Part shown: positions 15,305-23,370 of the stretch, in pieces
How positions within the stretch are numbered: the first letter of the stretch is position 1
Layout: the number at the start of each line of letters is the position of its first letter
Assembly (NCBI GenBank): GCA_002685935.1
Contig: NYZD01000063.1
Coordinates: 1-36,517 of the forward strand
Direction: 5' to 3'
Source of the DNA: Planctomycetaceae bacterium
GTDB taxonomy: Bacteria; Planctomycetota; Phycisphaerae; Phycisphaerales; Zrk34
Length of the DNA: 36,517 nucleotides
Notes under the pieces: generated by a model
Seen by the model: the letters and a program-made list of their open reading frames with translations, nothing else
The model's database searches: none
What the model was told of the DNA's origin: nothing
Made by a program: the position numbers and the translations under genes

Positions 15305-15631
15305 GTGGCATTAACCGCAATGCAACGCATCGTGCTTCAGACGAATCTCGCTCGAGACAAGGCGGAGGCCTTGCTGCAGGGATTGATTGAGTTGCGTGCC
15401 GAGACGGCGCACAAACTTCCGGGTGTGCCCGTCGGGTCGGATGGCACGGCGTCGTCCGGGTCGCCGCTGGATCGGGCGATTGAAACCGCAAGGCGCGTGA
15501 TCTGTCAGTTGAACCGCGCGATGGAAATGGCGGAACTGGGTTTGAACGACGAGGCGTGCGAGACACTGGATGAAACATTGGATGCGCTGACCGCGCTGCC
15601 GAAGCTGGGCACGCGCGAAGCGTCCGCCTGA
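15305..15631 (+). CDS. Small helical hypothetical protein
   Basis: A protein of 108 residues from a GTG at 15305, with AAGG 12 bases upstream. It has two helical halves (MQRIVLQTNLARDKAEALLQ and RAIETARRVICQLNRAMEMA) joined by a Gly/Ser linker (GVPVGSDGTASSGSP), with no membrane segment or signal. I do not recognise the family. It lies 78 bp after the propeller gene and is followed by a strong terminator, so it is probably the last gene of the aroK operon or a short unit of its own. Confidence 0.55.
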   Translation: MALTAMQRIVLQTNLARDKAEALLQGLIELRAETAHKLPGVPVGSDGTASSGSPLDRAIETARRVICQLNRAMEMAELGLNDEACETLDETLDALTALPKLGTREASA

Positions 15632-15662
15632 ATCGGCGTCTATCAGGAATCGTGTGAAATGA

Positions 15663-15696
15663 ACAAGCCCCGGTCACGTATGTGACCGGGGCTTGT
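15663..15696. terminator. Strong hairpin terminator between convergent genes
   Basis: ACAAGCCCCGGTCAC (15663-15677), loop GTAT, GTGACCGGGGCTTGT (15682-15696): a perfect 15-bp stem followed by CTTTCTT. It lies after the hypothetical gene at 15305 and just beyond the stop of the HU gene on the other strand, so it can serve both. The T-run is better on the plus strand. Confidence 0.85.
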
Positions 15697-15730
15697 CTTT
15701 CTTGATCCTGTTCGTCCGACCGCGGCCGGT

Positions 15731-16051
15731 TCAGACCATGTCCTTGAGCGCCTTGAGCGGGCGTACTTTGACGGTATTGCGCGCGGGCTTGGCGGGCATC
15801 CACTTCTTTTCACCGGTGAACGGATTGACGCGCTCGCCGGCGGGGATGGATTTGGTCTTCTTGACCACGATCTTGCACAGACCGGGAACCGTGAACTGTT
15901 TCGATGAACTCTTGAGGTTCTTGCCGATCAATGTCGACAGCTCATTGAACACTTCGGAGACCTGCTTGCGAGTCAGGTCGGTCTTGTCGGCGATGGTGCC
16001 GAGGATCTCGGACTTCGTGGGGGGTTTGGCAGCGGCTTTCTTCTTCGCCAT
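15731..16051 (-). CDS. HU-family nucleoid protein with a Lys/Ala N-terminal extension
   Basis: A protein of 106 residues from the ATG at 16051, with GGAGA upstream. HU proteins bind and bend DNA as dimers. After a short basic extension (MAKKKAAAKPP) the sequence follows HU: TKSEILGTIADKTDLTRKQV, then VPGLCKIVVKKTKS and the DNA-binding arm ERVNPFTGEKKWMPAKPARN with the Pro at the arm tip, ending VKVRPLKALKDMV. The Cys in GLCKI replaces the usual Phe-Gly part of GFGxF. The usual length is about 90, so the extension is the main difference. It is a single gene with an inverted repeat in its leader. Confidence 0.9.
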   Translation of the reverse strand: MAKKKAAAKPPTKSEILGTIADKTDLTRKQVSEVFNELSTLIGKNLKSSSKQFTVPGLCKIVVKKTKSIPAGERVNPFTGEKKWMPAKPARNTVKVRPLKALKDMV

Positions 16052-16090
16052 GAGTGGGTCTCCGTTTTTGTTGGCGGTGAGTCTTTCGTC

Positions 16091-16127
16091 TCACATCAAC
16101 CCTGATGTGACTTCGCGTCAACTTATA
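16091..16127 (-). promoter_or_regulatory. Leader inverted repeat and -10 box of the HU gene
   Basis: TCACATCA (16091-16098) and TGATGTGA (16103-16110) form a perfect 8+4+8 inverted repeat 40-60 bases before the ATG. On the minus strand TATAAG (16127-16122) is a good -10 box, placing the start of transcription near 16115, so the repeat would be at the beginning of the mRNA. It could be an operator or an RNA hairpin. The -35 box is weak. Confidence 0.4.
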
Positions 16128-16208
16128 CTCGCTCAAACCCCGCAAATAAAGGGGTATTCGGCTGCAGGGGCATTATTTTTTCTGGCGACTCGAACGCGGG
16201 CGGCAAGA

Positions 16209-16889
16209 TCACGGGTCGGGCTGACCGATCTTCGCCTCCTGCCCGCGACGCAGCCGCCGCACATTTGAACGGTGGCGGGTCACGATCAGCAGCGCCATCG
16301 CGACGGTCAGGGCCACGAACGGCCAGGACCAATCCAGTGACCAATCCCACACCCCGGATGCGATCAGGAAGTACATCGGCGTCATGCCCGCGGCGATCAT
16401 GCTGGCCAGACTGACGTAGCGAAACGCCGCGGCGACCACCAGCCATGTCGCCACGGTCCCGACCAACGGAAGGGTCAGAAACGGCCAAACGCCCAGCAGG
16501 ACGCCCAAAGTCGTCGCCATGCCCTTGCCGCCCCGGAATCGAAGCCAGATGGGGAAAACATGCCCCAGCACCGGCATTAGTGCGATTCCCAGCCAGGCCC
16601 AAGCCTCGCCCGCACTGAGCGGATCGGCGGCAGTCGCCGAAAAGGCGCGGACCCAGCCGAACCAGCAGCCGGCCATAAAGACGGGGACGGCCCCCTTGGC
16701 AAAATCGATGATGAAGCACAGGACGCCGAACCGTCGCCCCAGCACCCGACCGCAGTTGGTGGCCCCGATGTTCAGACTGCCGTGATGGCGGATATCAACG
16801 CCTTTGGCCAGCCCAATCAGCAGCCCCACCGGGACCGAGCCCAGCAAATACGCCGCGACCATCGCGATGATCCACTGCCAGTCTGTCAT
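16209..16889 (-). CDS. plsY: Acyl-phosphate:glycerol-3-phosphate acyltransferase
   Basis: A protein of 226 residues. PlsY makes 1-acyl-glycerol-3-phosphate from acyl-phosphate, the first step of phospholipid synthesis, in the inner membrane. The family's conserved loops are present: GSVPVGLLIG, HGSLNIGATNCGRVLG (phosphate-binding) and RFRGGKGMATTLG, between about five hydrophobic segments. Length fits (about 200-220). The ATG at 16889 lacks a Shine-Dalgarno sequence, but a TATGAT box lies six bases upstream, suggesting leaderless transcription. No plsX is adjacent. The C-terminal tail (RHRSNVRRLRRGQE) is basic, as in relatives. Confidence 0.93.
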   Translation of the reverse strand: MTDWQWIIAMVAAYLLGSVPVGLLIGLAKGVDIRHHGSLNIGATNCGRVLGRRFGVLCFIIDFAKGAVPVFMAGCWFGWVRAFSATAADPLSAGEAWAWLGIALMPVLGHVFPIWLRFRGGKGMATTLGVLLGVWPFLTLPLVGTVATWLVVAAAFRYVSLASMIAAGMTPMYFLIASGVWDWSLDWSWPFVALTVAMALLIVTRHRSNVRRLRRGQEAKIGQPDP

Positions 16890-16977
16890 GCGTTCATCAT
16901 ATCGGTGAATTGAGCATCGGGTATCGGCCATCCCCCGCTGGTTGGCGCATCGGTGCGATGCTGTCAGACTCTGGGGC

Positions 16978-17436
16978 GTGACGGATTTCAAGGACACTGA
17001 ACTGCAACTCAAGCGCCTGTCCCACGGCCAGGATGTCGAGTTGCCGGCCTACCAGTCGGCCCACGCCGCGGGGATGGACCTGCATGCGGCGGTGGAAGCG
17101 GACGTGACGATCGGACCGGGCGACATCGCGTTGATCCCGTGTGGGTTCGCGATGGCGATCCCGCCCGGTTACGAGGCCCAGGTGCGCCCGCGCAGCGGAC
17201 TGGCCGTGAAGCACGGCATCTCCATGCCCAACGCCCCGGGGACGATCGATGCCGACTATCGCGGCGAGGTCCGGGTGCCTCTGATCAATCTCGGCCGTGA
17301 AGCGTTCACAGTCAGCCGCCACATGCGCATCGCGCAGATGATCATCGCGCCGGTCACACACGTCACGTGGTGTGAGGTCAATGAACTCGATGACACCACG
17401 CGCAGCACTGGCGGGTTCGGTCACACGGGTCAGTAA
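16978..17436 (+). CDS. dut: dUTP diphosphatase (trimeric)
   Basis: A protein of 152 residues from the GTG at 16978. It hydrolyses dUTP to dUMP and pyrophosphate, keeping uracil out of DNA and supplying dUMP for thymidylate. The five motifs of the trimeric enzyme are visible: AGMDLHAA (1), RPRSGLAVKHG (2), GTIDADYRGEVRVPL (3), RIAQMIIAPV (4) and the C-terminal RSTGGFGHTG arm (5). The ribosome-binding site is not clear; an upstream TTG at 16942 would add 12 residues without motif support. It converges with the amidohydrolase gene, with only 5 bp between stops. Confidence 0.95.
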   Translation: MTDFKDTELQLKRLSHGQDVELPAYQSAHAAGMDLHAAVEADVTIGPGDIALIPCGFAMAIPPGYEAQVRPRSGLAVKHGISMPNAPGTIDADYRGEVRVPLINLGREAFTVSRHMRIAQMIIAPVTHVTWCEVNELDDTTRSTGGFGHTGQ

Positions 17437-17441
17437 AACCA

Positions 17442-18335
17442 TTATGGGTTGGTGCTGACCGGCACGAGCTTTTGCGCGTTCTCACAGTGGATCTTCGCGG
17501 CCACTTCCTGCGGCAGATCGATCGTTCCCAAGAATGAGTCGAGATCACCGCCGTAATAATCGCGCCCGAACAGCAGACGATCCTGGTAGCGCAGCAGGAA
17601 CTGTTTGGCGTGATCCGGATCGCGTTTCAGCGCGTTCAGCCCCGAACCGGCCGAAAGGTCGGCGTAGAGATTCGAGAAACTATCGAACAGCTCGAACAGC
17701 CGCCCGCCGGGTGTGACGGGGCCGTCGGGATAATTTTGCCCGGCGTCGTCGGCGTCGCCGCTGATCTCCCGCCAGAAGCCCGGAGCGTGGCCGATGAATA
17801 CCGTATCAGGACAGGCTTCAAGGGCGCGCCGCAGGTTCGCGACCGTGCCGCCGTACCAGTTGGGCTGAAACACGAGTTTGCCCTGGTCATCGGGCAGCCA
17901 CGGCATGTCCAGATGCAAGACGACGGGCGCGTGGTATTGACCGGCGGCGCGAAACAGTTCGATGCTGCGCGGATCGTCAAACGGGATGCGGAATTTCCAT
18001 TCGCTGCACAATCGCACGTCGTGCATCTTCACCGCGGATTCAAACAGGCCCGGCGCGTTGGGTTGGCGCGGATTGGGACAGTAGCCGACGATGAATCGAT
18101 CGGGGTATCGATCCCGCGCGCGGAGCGAATCAGACAACGTGATGCCCGCGTGGGTGCCGTCGGCGCGCACGTTGGCGGGGTTGAGCACGCGGTGGTATTC
18201 GCCGGCGTCCTCGTCGGCGGGGACCTCCCACGTCAGCAGCCACGCCAGATCGATGCCGTGTTCGTCCATGTCCGCGATGAGGCCGGCATCGTCTCGGCCG
18301 TGCCAGAAGACGTGCTGATGAGTGTCAATGATCAT
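17442..18335 (-). CDS. Amidohydrolase (Amidohydro_2 family), intact copy
   Basis: A protein of 297 residues; the ATG at 18335 overlaps the stop of the upstream paralogue by four bases (ATGA). The TIM-barrel metal hydrolase fold shows DTHQHVFW (HxH metal ligands) at residues 4-11, VVLHLDMPW, FIGHAPGFWREISGDA and the late Asp segment LLFGRDYYGGDL, as in Amidohydro_2 (PF04909) hydrolases and decarboxylases. The substrate is unknown. It is the last gene of a four-gene run with two DegT aminotransferases and a second, interrupted amidohydrolase to which it is closely related. Trp113 (LCSEW) is the position at which the paralogue has a stop codon. Confidence 0.85.
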   Translation of the reverse strand: MIIDTHQHVFWHGRDDAGLIADMDEHGIDLAWLLTWEVPADEDAGEYHRVLNPANVRADGTHAGITLSDSLRARDRYPDRFIVGYCPNPRQPNAPGLFESAVKMHDVRLCSEWKFRIPFDDPRSIELFRAAGQYHAPVVLHLDMPWLPDDQGKLVFQPNWYGGTVANLRRALEACPDTVFIGHAPGFWREISGDADDAGQNYPDGPVTPGGRLFELFDSFSNLYADLSAGSGLNALKRDPDHAKQFLLRYQDRLLFGRDYYGGDLDSFLGTIDLPQEVAAKIHCENAQKLVPVSTNP

Positions 18336-19246
18336 TGTAATGCACTTCCATGTTGGCCTACGGGCAACGGAATGAGGCGCCGCGCGTTTTGACAATAAAC
18401 GTACTGCCGCGTCGTGTCGTTCAGCGGCAGTGAATCAAGATAACGGATCAGGTCGCCGCCGTAACAGTCGCGCCCGAACAGCAGGCGGTCGGCGTAGCGC
18501 TCGATGAACGCCGCCGCGCGATCGTCGCCGCCGCGCTTCAGCGCGTTCATTCCCGAACCGGCGGACAGGTCGGCCCAGAGATTCGCGTGCTGATCGAACA
18601 GTTCATGCAATCGGCCGCCGGGCGTGATCGGCCCGCTGGGATAGAGCGCCGGGTCGGACTCGGCATCACCGCTGATCGCGCGCCAGAACCCGGGGGCATG
18701 GCCGATGAAGATCGTATCGGGGCAGGCGATCATCGCGCGATGGAGATTCTCGACGGACCCGCCGTACCAGCGTGACTGGTATTGCGGCCGGCCATCGTCG
18801 CCGACCAGCCACGCGACATCCATATGCAGCACGACCGGGCAGCTGAGTCGACCGGCGGCGCGGAACAATTCGATGCTGCGCGGGTCGTCCAACAGCACGC
18901 GGCGGCTTCATTCGCCACAAACGCGCACACCGTGGATGTAATAGGCCGCCTCGAACAGCTCCGGGGCGTTCGGCTGCGCCGGCGACGGGCAGTAACCGGC
19001 GATGAATCGAAGCGGCCAACGATCGCGTGCATCAAGGACGTCGGCCAGCGGCATCGCCGCGTGCGTGCCGTCGGCGCGGGCATGGACAGGATTCGTGCCG
19101 ACGTGGTAACCCGGATCGTCCTCGTCCGGAATCAGCAGCCAGGTCAACAACCAGGTCACGTCAATGTGATGCTGATCCATCTCCGCGACAAGCCAGGCCG
19201 CATCGTGGTTCAGCCAGTTGACGTGCTGGTGGGTGTCGATGATCAA
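18332..19246 (-). pseudogene. Amidohydrolase paralogue interrupted by one TGA codon
   Basis: This reads as a complete Amidohydro_2 protein (304 codons) from a TTG at 19246 (LIIDTHQHVNW aligns with MIIDTHQHVFW of the neighbour) to TGA at 18332, except for an in-frame TGA at 18908-18910, codon 113. The neighbour has Trp (TGG) exactly there (CSEW versus CGE-stop), and both sides align without gaps (DDPRSIELFRAAG follows in both). The C-terminal part keeps GHAPGFWRAISGDAE and LLFGRDCYGGDL. The simplest reading is a recent nonsense mutation or a single base error in the assembly. It starts 13 bp after a DegT gene and overlaps the next gene by four bases, so readthrough or reinitiation matters for expression of the intact copy. 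Confidence 0.8.
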
Positions 19247-19259
19247 AGTTGATTCATCA

Positions 19260-20501
19260 TCATTTCGCGTACGCGTCTTCAATCTTAGCCAGGGCCGCGA
19301 CCGTGTCACTGACTTCTTCGTCGCCGCAGCGCTCGTGCATCGCCAGGCGGAACACACAATCATCAACCGCATCGCAGTTGGGCAGGTCGTACACGGCGTC
19401 CGGATCGCCGGTGTACTGCGGGGCCGTCCACGGCAGCCCGCGCGCGCCGAACACGTCGCGATTGATGTACCAGTCGAAATGGCTGAACGCCTGAACATAC
19501 CGGTCGGCCACGGGGATGCCCTCGGCGGCGACGGCCTCGACGAATCGGCTCTTGGATATCGTCAGCCGCGATGCGTCCACCTCGATCGTCATAAACCAGA
19601 ACACGCCCTCGCAATCCGGCGGTGATAGCTGGACCTTCACGGCTTTGAGATCGGCGCACGCATCGGCCAGGGCTTGCGCGAAAGCTTGCCTCCGACCAAT
19701 GATGTCTGGTAGCTTCCGCAACTGAACGCGCCCGATCGCCGCGCCCAGATCGCTGAGATTCAGGTTCAGCGCGGCGGTGGCGTAGGTCGCGCCCTGCGGC
19801 AGGCCGATCGGCTTGCCGCGATCCGATGATCGACGCACGCGCCAGTACAGATCCTCGTCGCGGGTAAAGACGATGCCGCCCTGCCCACCGGTCGTGTGAT
19901 GTTTGCCCGCCATCGTGGAGAACACCCCGACGTCACCGATCGTGCCCACGAGCTGCCCGTGATACCGGGCCCCATGGGACTGGGCGCAATCCTCGACGAC
20001 GGGAATGCCGCGCGCCCGCGCGATCTCCATGATTGGATACATGTCCACCGGCCTGCCGGCGATATGCGCCACGACGATCGCGCGCGTCCGCTTGGTCAGC
20101 CGTGCCTCGATCTGCTCGGGGCCGGTGTTGAAATCACGCGGCAACGTATCGGCCGGCACGGGAATTAGATTCAACAGCGGCACCGGCATCACGCCGCCGG
20201 GGTCCGTGATCGGTGAGACGATCACCTCGCCAAACGGCTCGATCTGAAGCGCCTTGAGCGCCACGTACAGCGCCGCGGTGCCGGAGTTGACCGCATCGAC
20301 ATACCCGCCGCCCATGAACTGAGCGAACTCGTCGCAATAGGCGATCTCCTCGTCGCCGCCGTAGCCGACTTCGCTCATCGTCCCACCGATCGCGCGCACC
20401 GCGGCCTGCTTCTCTTCATCGCTCAACAGATCGCGCGGCGGAAACGGCGCGGTGCGGACCGGATCTCCGCCGTCGATGGCCAAAACGGAGGTGCATGTCA
20501 C
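19260..20501 (-). CDS. DegT/DnrJ/EryC1/StrS-family aminotransferase (second of two)
   Basis: A protein of 413 residues from the GTG at 20501, with AAGGA upstream. It belongs to the PLP-dependent DegT/DnrJ family (fold type I), known mainly for making amino sugars from keto sugars. Seen: NSGTAALYVALKAL, PITDPGGVMPV, HIAGRPVDMYPI, VEDCAQSHGARYHG (Asp that binds the pyridine N) and FSTMAGKHHTTGGQGG with the PLP-binding Lys. The C-terminal part ends in a helical tail (CGDEEVSDTVAALAKIEDAY). It follows another DegT gene by 34 bp and precedes the interrupted amidohydrolase by 13 bp. The substrate cannot be read from the sequence; no sugar-nucleotide enzyme is next to it. Confidence 0.9.
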   Translation of the reverse strand: MTCTSVLAIDGGDPVRTAPFPPRDLLSDEEKQAAVRAIGGTMSEVGYGGDEEIAYCDEFAQFMGGGYVDAVNSGTAALYVALKALQIEPFGEVIVSPITDPGGVMPVPLLNLIPVPADTLPRDFNTGPEQIEARLTKRTRAIVVAHIAGRPVDMYPIMEIARARGIPVVEDCAQSHGARYHGQLVGTIGDVGVFSTMAGKHHTTGGQGGIVFTRDEDLYWRVRRSSDRGKPIGLPQGATYATAALNLNLSDLGAAIGRVQLRKLPDIIGRRQAFAQALADACADLKAVKVQLSPPDCEGVFWFMTIEVDASRLTISKSRFVEAVAAEGIPVADRYVQAFSHFDWYINRDVFGARGLPWTAPQYTGDPDAVYDLPNCDAVDDCVFRLAMHERCGDEEVSDTVAALAKIEDAYAK

Positions 20502-20535
20502 GGGTCGATCCTTTCACGTGTGGCAAAGATCGCAA

Positions 20536-21849
20536 TTACATCAGTTGGTCGGCGTGCTCGGCGACCTTGCGGTAGGCTGCGGCGTAGCGCTCGATCGATT
20601 CAGGCCGATCGTGCTTGAACCACGGCACGCCGAACGCGATGTCGGTGATGCTCTCAGAGACCGGCAGCGTCCCCGGGCCTTGTCTCACGTCACGCTGGCC
20701 GAATGCGACCATGGTCGGTCGGCCCTGTCGGAAGATGTCGGCGTCGTGGAACACCGGGTGCAGGTGCAGCGGGGCGTTGGCGCCGGGGTGGCAATCGACA
20801 CCCTCGGCGCGGACGGCTTCGGCGAATCGTGCGCACGGCAGGTCGCCCAGTTCGTCAGCGCGGTACAGGCCGCGACTGGCGTACCAGCCGCCCATGGTCG
20901 AGCCCGAGTCTCGCGGCGGCCGATGGGCCCGGATGCCGGGCACGCCATCGAGTAAGTCCCAGAAACGATTCATCGCGGATTGGATCTCCGCCATGCGCCG
21001 GGGATAGTGTTTGAGTTGCACGCGCCCCATCGCCGAACACCATTGATTCATGCGATGCTTGACGCCGCCCAGCGGCGCCCCGGCGAAACGCAACAGTTCC
21101 GAATCTTGAATCGCCTGCTTGGTGGGATTGTATTCGGTGGGCAGGCCGGTGCGTTCGTAGTGGCCAAACGCAACGCAACGTTCATAGAGCTGCGAATCAT
21201 CGGTGATCACGATACCCGCCTCACCGATGGGAAAGCTCTTGCCGGACATCAGACTCATCGGGGCGATGTCGCCGAACGTGCCGGCCATGCGTCCTTTGTA
21301 GAGTGTGCCCTGCGCGTGCGAGACATCCTCGATCACACGCAGGCCGTGCTTGCTGGCGATAGGCAGGATGCGATCCATGTCGGCGGGGTGACCGGCGTAA
21401 TGGACAACAACAATCGCCTTGGTGTTCGGGCCGATGCGGTGTTCGATGTCACCGGGATCGATGCACAGCGTATCGGGTTCGATGTCCGCAAAATGAACCG
21501 CCGCGCCAAGCTGCAGGGCGGGGATGGCGCTGGCCCAATACGTCATGCTGGGGCAGATGATCTCGGTGCCGGCGCCGACCTCGCAGGCCCAGAACGACGC
21601 GAGGAGCGCCGCGGTGCCGTTGCACGTGCCCAGCCCGTGTTTCATCCCATGCCACTGCGCGTACTCGCGCTCGAACTGCTCGGTGATGTCCGTGCCCGAC
21701 ATCGAGCCGGCGTGCAACACGCTGAGGATGGCCTGTTCGTCTTCTTCTGTGACGATGGGCCAGTGGAACAGATCGGGCTCGGGGTGTTCGACGGCTTGCG
21801 GTCCGCCATCCAGGGCGAGTTTCTGATCGACTTGCGACGTGATGTTCAC
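20536..21849 (-). CDS. DegT/DnrJ/EryC1/StrS-family aminotransferase (first of two)
   Basis: A protein of 437 residues from the GTG at 21849, with GGAGG upstream. PLP aminotransferase of the DegT/DnrJ family: TCNGTAALLASFWACEVGAG, CPSMTYWASAIPALQLGA, VVHYAGHPADMDRILPIA, IEDVSHAQGTLYKG and MSLMSGKSFPIGEAG with the PLP Lys. It differs from its neighbour throughout, so the pair is an old duplication or two recruited relatives and not a recent tandem copy. As first gene of the run it probably carries the promoter for all four genes. The function is likely the transamination of a keto sugar or related compound that the amidohydrolases also handle, but this is inference. Confidence 0.9.
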   Translation of the reverse strand: MNITSQVDQKLALDGGPQAVEHPEPDLFHWPIVTEEDEQAILSVLHAGSMSGTDITEQFEREYAQWHGMKHGLGTCNGTAALLASFWACEVGAGTEIICPSMTYWASAIPALQLGAAVHFADIEPDTLCIDPGDIEHRIGPNTKAIVVVHYAGHPADMDRILPIASKHGLRVIEDVSHAQGTLYKGRMAGTFGDIAPMSLMSGKSFPIGEAGIVITDDSQLYERCVAFGHYERTGLPTEYNPTKQAIQDSELLRFAGAPLGGVKHRMNQWCSAMGRVQLKHYPRRMAEIQSAMNRFWDLLDGVPGIRAHRPPRDSGSTMGGWYASRGLYRADELGDLPCARFAEAVRAEGVDCHPGANAPLHLHPVFHDADIFRQGRPTMVAFGQRDVRQGPGTLPVSESITDIAFGVPWFKHDRPESIERYAAAYRKVAEHADQLM

Positions 21850-21963
21850 TGAAGCGCTCCTCCAACGGTGCCCGCAGCGCGGGCTGAACCGTCACGTTAC
21901 GAGCGCTGGATGCGAGGGTCAACAGAATCGTGTGATGGATTATCGGCGGGGCTGAATCGTGAA

Positions 21964-22464
21964 TCAGCCCTGGACCGAGAGCGTGCCGCCCGAATCGTCG
22001 GTGTCGCCGGGCGAATCGGGGCCGATGGAGGCCAGGGGATTGGGCGAGGGATCAGCGGCCGGATCGGGGGTCGCCGGGGCCGATTGTGCGTCGCGATCCT
22101 GCACGAGCTGGCGCATGGCCATCAGCCACGTCTCACGCTCAAACTCGAGCCGGCGAATGCATTCGTGGACCGGTTCAGCCTCGCGCTGCATGTTCGCATC
22201 GACGAGCCGACCGTGCAGATAGTTGTACAGGGCCGCCAGTTTGCCGCACAAATCGGGGTCCACCTGGGGATTCAGCCCATTGTTCAATTCAAGGATGATC
22301 TTCTGCGCCCGCACGATCGCCTCGTACATCTTCTCCCAGTCGGCGTTACCGATCGCGTCGACGGCCTGTCGCGAAAATTTGATCGCGCCCTCGATCAACA
22401 TCAGCCGCAATTGCTCGGGGCTGGCGGTCTCAATCTTCGTCTTGAGATAGGGATTGGCTGACAT
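21964..22464 (-). CDS. fliS: Flagellar export chaperone FliS
   Basis: A protein of 166 residues from the ATG at 22464. FliS binds the C-terminus of flagellin in the cytoplasm and keeps it unfolded until export. The N-terminus NPYLKTKIETASPEQLRLML and the following IEGAIKFSRQAVDAI, KAQ-type helix (AIVRAQKIILELNNGL) and LCGKLAALYNYLHGRLVDAN are standard FliS. After residue 125 there is an added tail of about 40 residues rich in Pro, Asp, Ala and Ser, likely disordered, beyond the usual length of about 130. fliD is on the same strand upstream but separated by an SGNH hydrolase gene and a gene on the opposite strand. Confidence 0.93.
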   Translation of the reverse strand: MSANPYLKTKIETASPEQLRLMLIEGAIKFSRQAVDAIGNADWEKMYEAIVRAQKIILELNNGLNPQVDPDLCGKLAALYNYLHGRLVDANMQREAEPVHECIRRLEFERETWLMAMRQLVQDRDAQSAPATPDPAADPSPNPLASIGPDSPGDTDDSGGTLSVQG

Positions 22465-22599
22465 CGGTGCGTCTCGACTGCCTCCAGCGGGAGCGGCTTC
22501 GCTCCACAAGACGCTTATCGGCTCCGTGGGGTGGGGCACCTTAGCGGGATGATCGAGATCGGACGCGCAATTTCAGCCGATCGGCCGTGGCCGCGCCGC

Positions 22600-23241
22600 C
22601 TACCAGCCCATCGCCTTGAGCCATCCATGCGCGATGACCATGTGACCCGCCGCGTGTGGGTGCACCGGCTCGGGGCAGAACGCGTCAGGCAGGTGATGTT
22701 TGAGTTGCTGCTGCAACAGGGAATGCGTCCGGACATGTCGCGCGCGATGCTTGCGGGACAGCTTCTCAACGTGACGCAGGTACTTCGGCAGGGCCTTGAG
22801 CACCAGCGACCGGGTCGATCCCGATCCACGATCGGTCGAGATGTAAAACGGGTCGACCAGAATCAATCGGGCCTTGGTCTCGGCGCGCACGCGGGACAAG
22901 AGCCGGTCGTAGGTTTCGAGATAGATGTCCGGCGTCACGGGCGCCTCGCGGTCAAACACCCAGCGATGCAGATCGTTGATGCCGATCTTGACGCTCACCC
23001 AGTCGGGCTTGTGGCGGATCACGTCGTCGGTCCAGCGATCGTTCAATTCCAATACCGTGTTGCCGCCGATGCCGGTGTTGATCACGTTCACGCGGTGGTT
23101 AGGGTATCGCGCGACGATCAACTCACTGGCCATGCGCACGTAACCATCTCCCAACGGATAGTGGTCGGCGCGCCGGCCGCAGTCGGTGATCGAGTCGCCG
23201 GTGAAGACAACGGTTTGCTTGGGTTGGACGGCAAAAGCCAT
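22600..23241 (-). CDS. SGNH/GDSL-family hydrolase
   Basis: A protein of 213 residues. The ATG at 23241 is chosen because GGAG lies seven bases upstream; the ATG two codons earlier is too close. These enzymes hydrolyse esters of lipids or carbohydrates. Seen: block I FTGDSITD (Ser17 nucleophile), block II Gly in INTGIGGNTV, block III KIGIND, and block V EPVHPHAAGH with the catalytic His194. The acidic member of the triad, usually Asp three residues before the His, is Glu191 here. There is no signal peptide, so it is cytoplasmic, unlike many relatives. It lies between fliD and fliS. The substrate is unknown. Confidence 0.87.
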   Translation of the reverse strand: MAFAVQPKQTVVFTGDSITDCGRRADHYPLGDGYVRMASELIVARYPNHRVNVINTGIGGNTVLELNDRWTDDVIRHKPDWVSVKIGINDLHRWVFDREAPVTPDIYLETYDRLLSRVRAETKARLILVDPFYISTDRGSGSTRSLVLKALPKYLRHVEKLSRKHRARHVRTHSLLQQQLKHHLPDAFCPEPVHPHAAGHMVIAHGWLKAMGW

Positions 23242-23355
23242 GGGCATGCTCCGTGATGCGGCGTGCGGTATATCCTGGCGGGCCAGAGGGTACCCGGTTC
23301 GACCAGCCGGGCAAAGCCGCGGCCACGAGCAAATCCATGCCACCGACGAGCGGGG

Positions 23356-23361
23356 TATAAT
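23356..23361 (+). promoter_or_regulatory. -10 box directly before the alkyltransferase gene
   Basis: A perfect TATAAT ends nine bases before the ATG at 23371. A transcript from it would begin within two or three bases of the start codon. No -35 box is visible at 16-18 bases. Confidence 0.45.
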
Positions 23362-23370
23362 GGCGGCATC

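Noticed and set aside
18908-18910. In-frame TGA as recoded Trp or selenocysteine
   Set aside because: TGA ends many genes here, including the ATGA overlaps, so the standard code applies. The paralogue has Trp and not Cys at this place, and no SECIS-like hairpin is evident.
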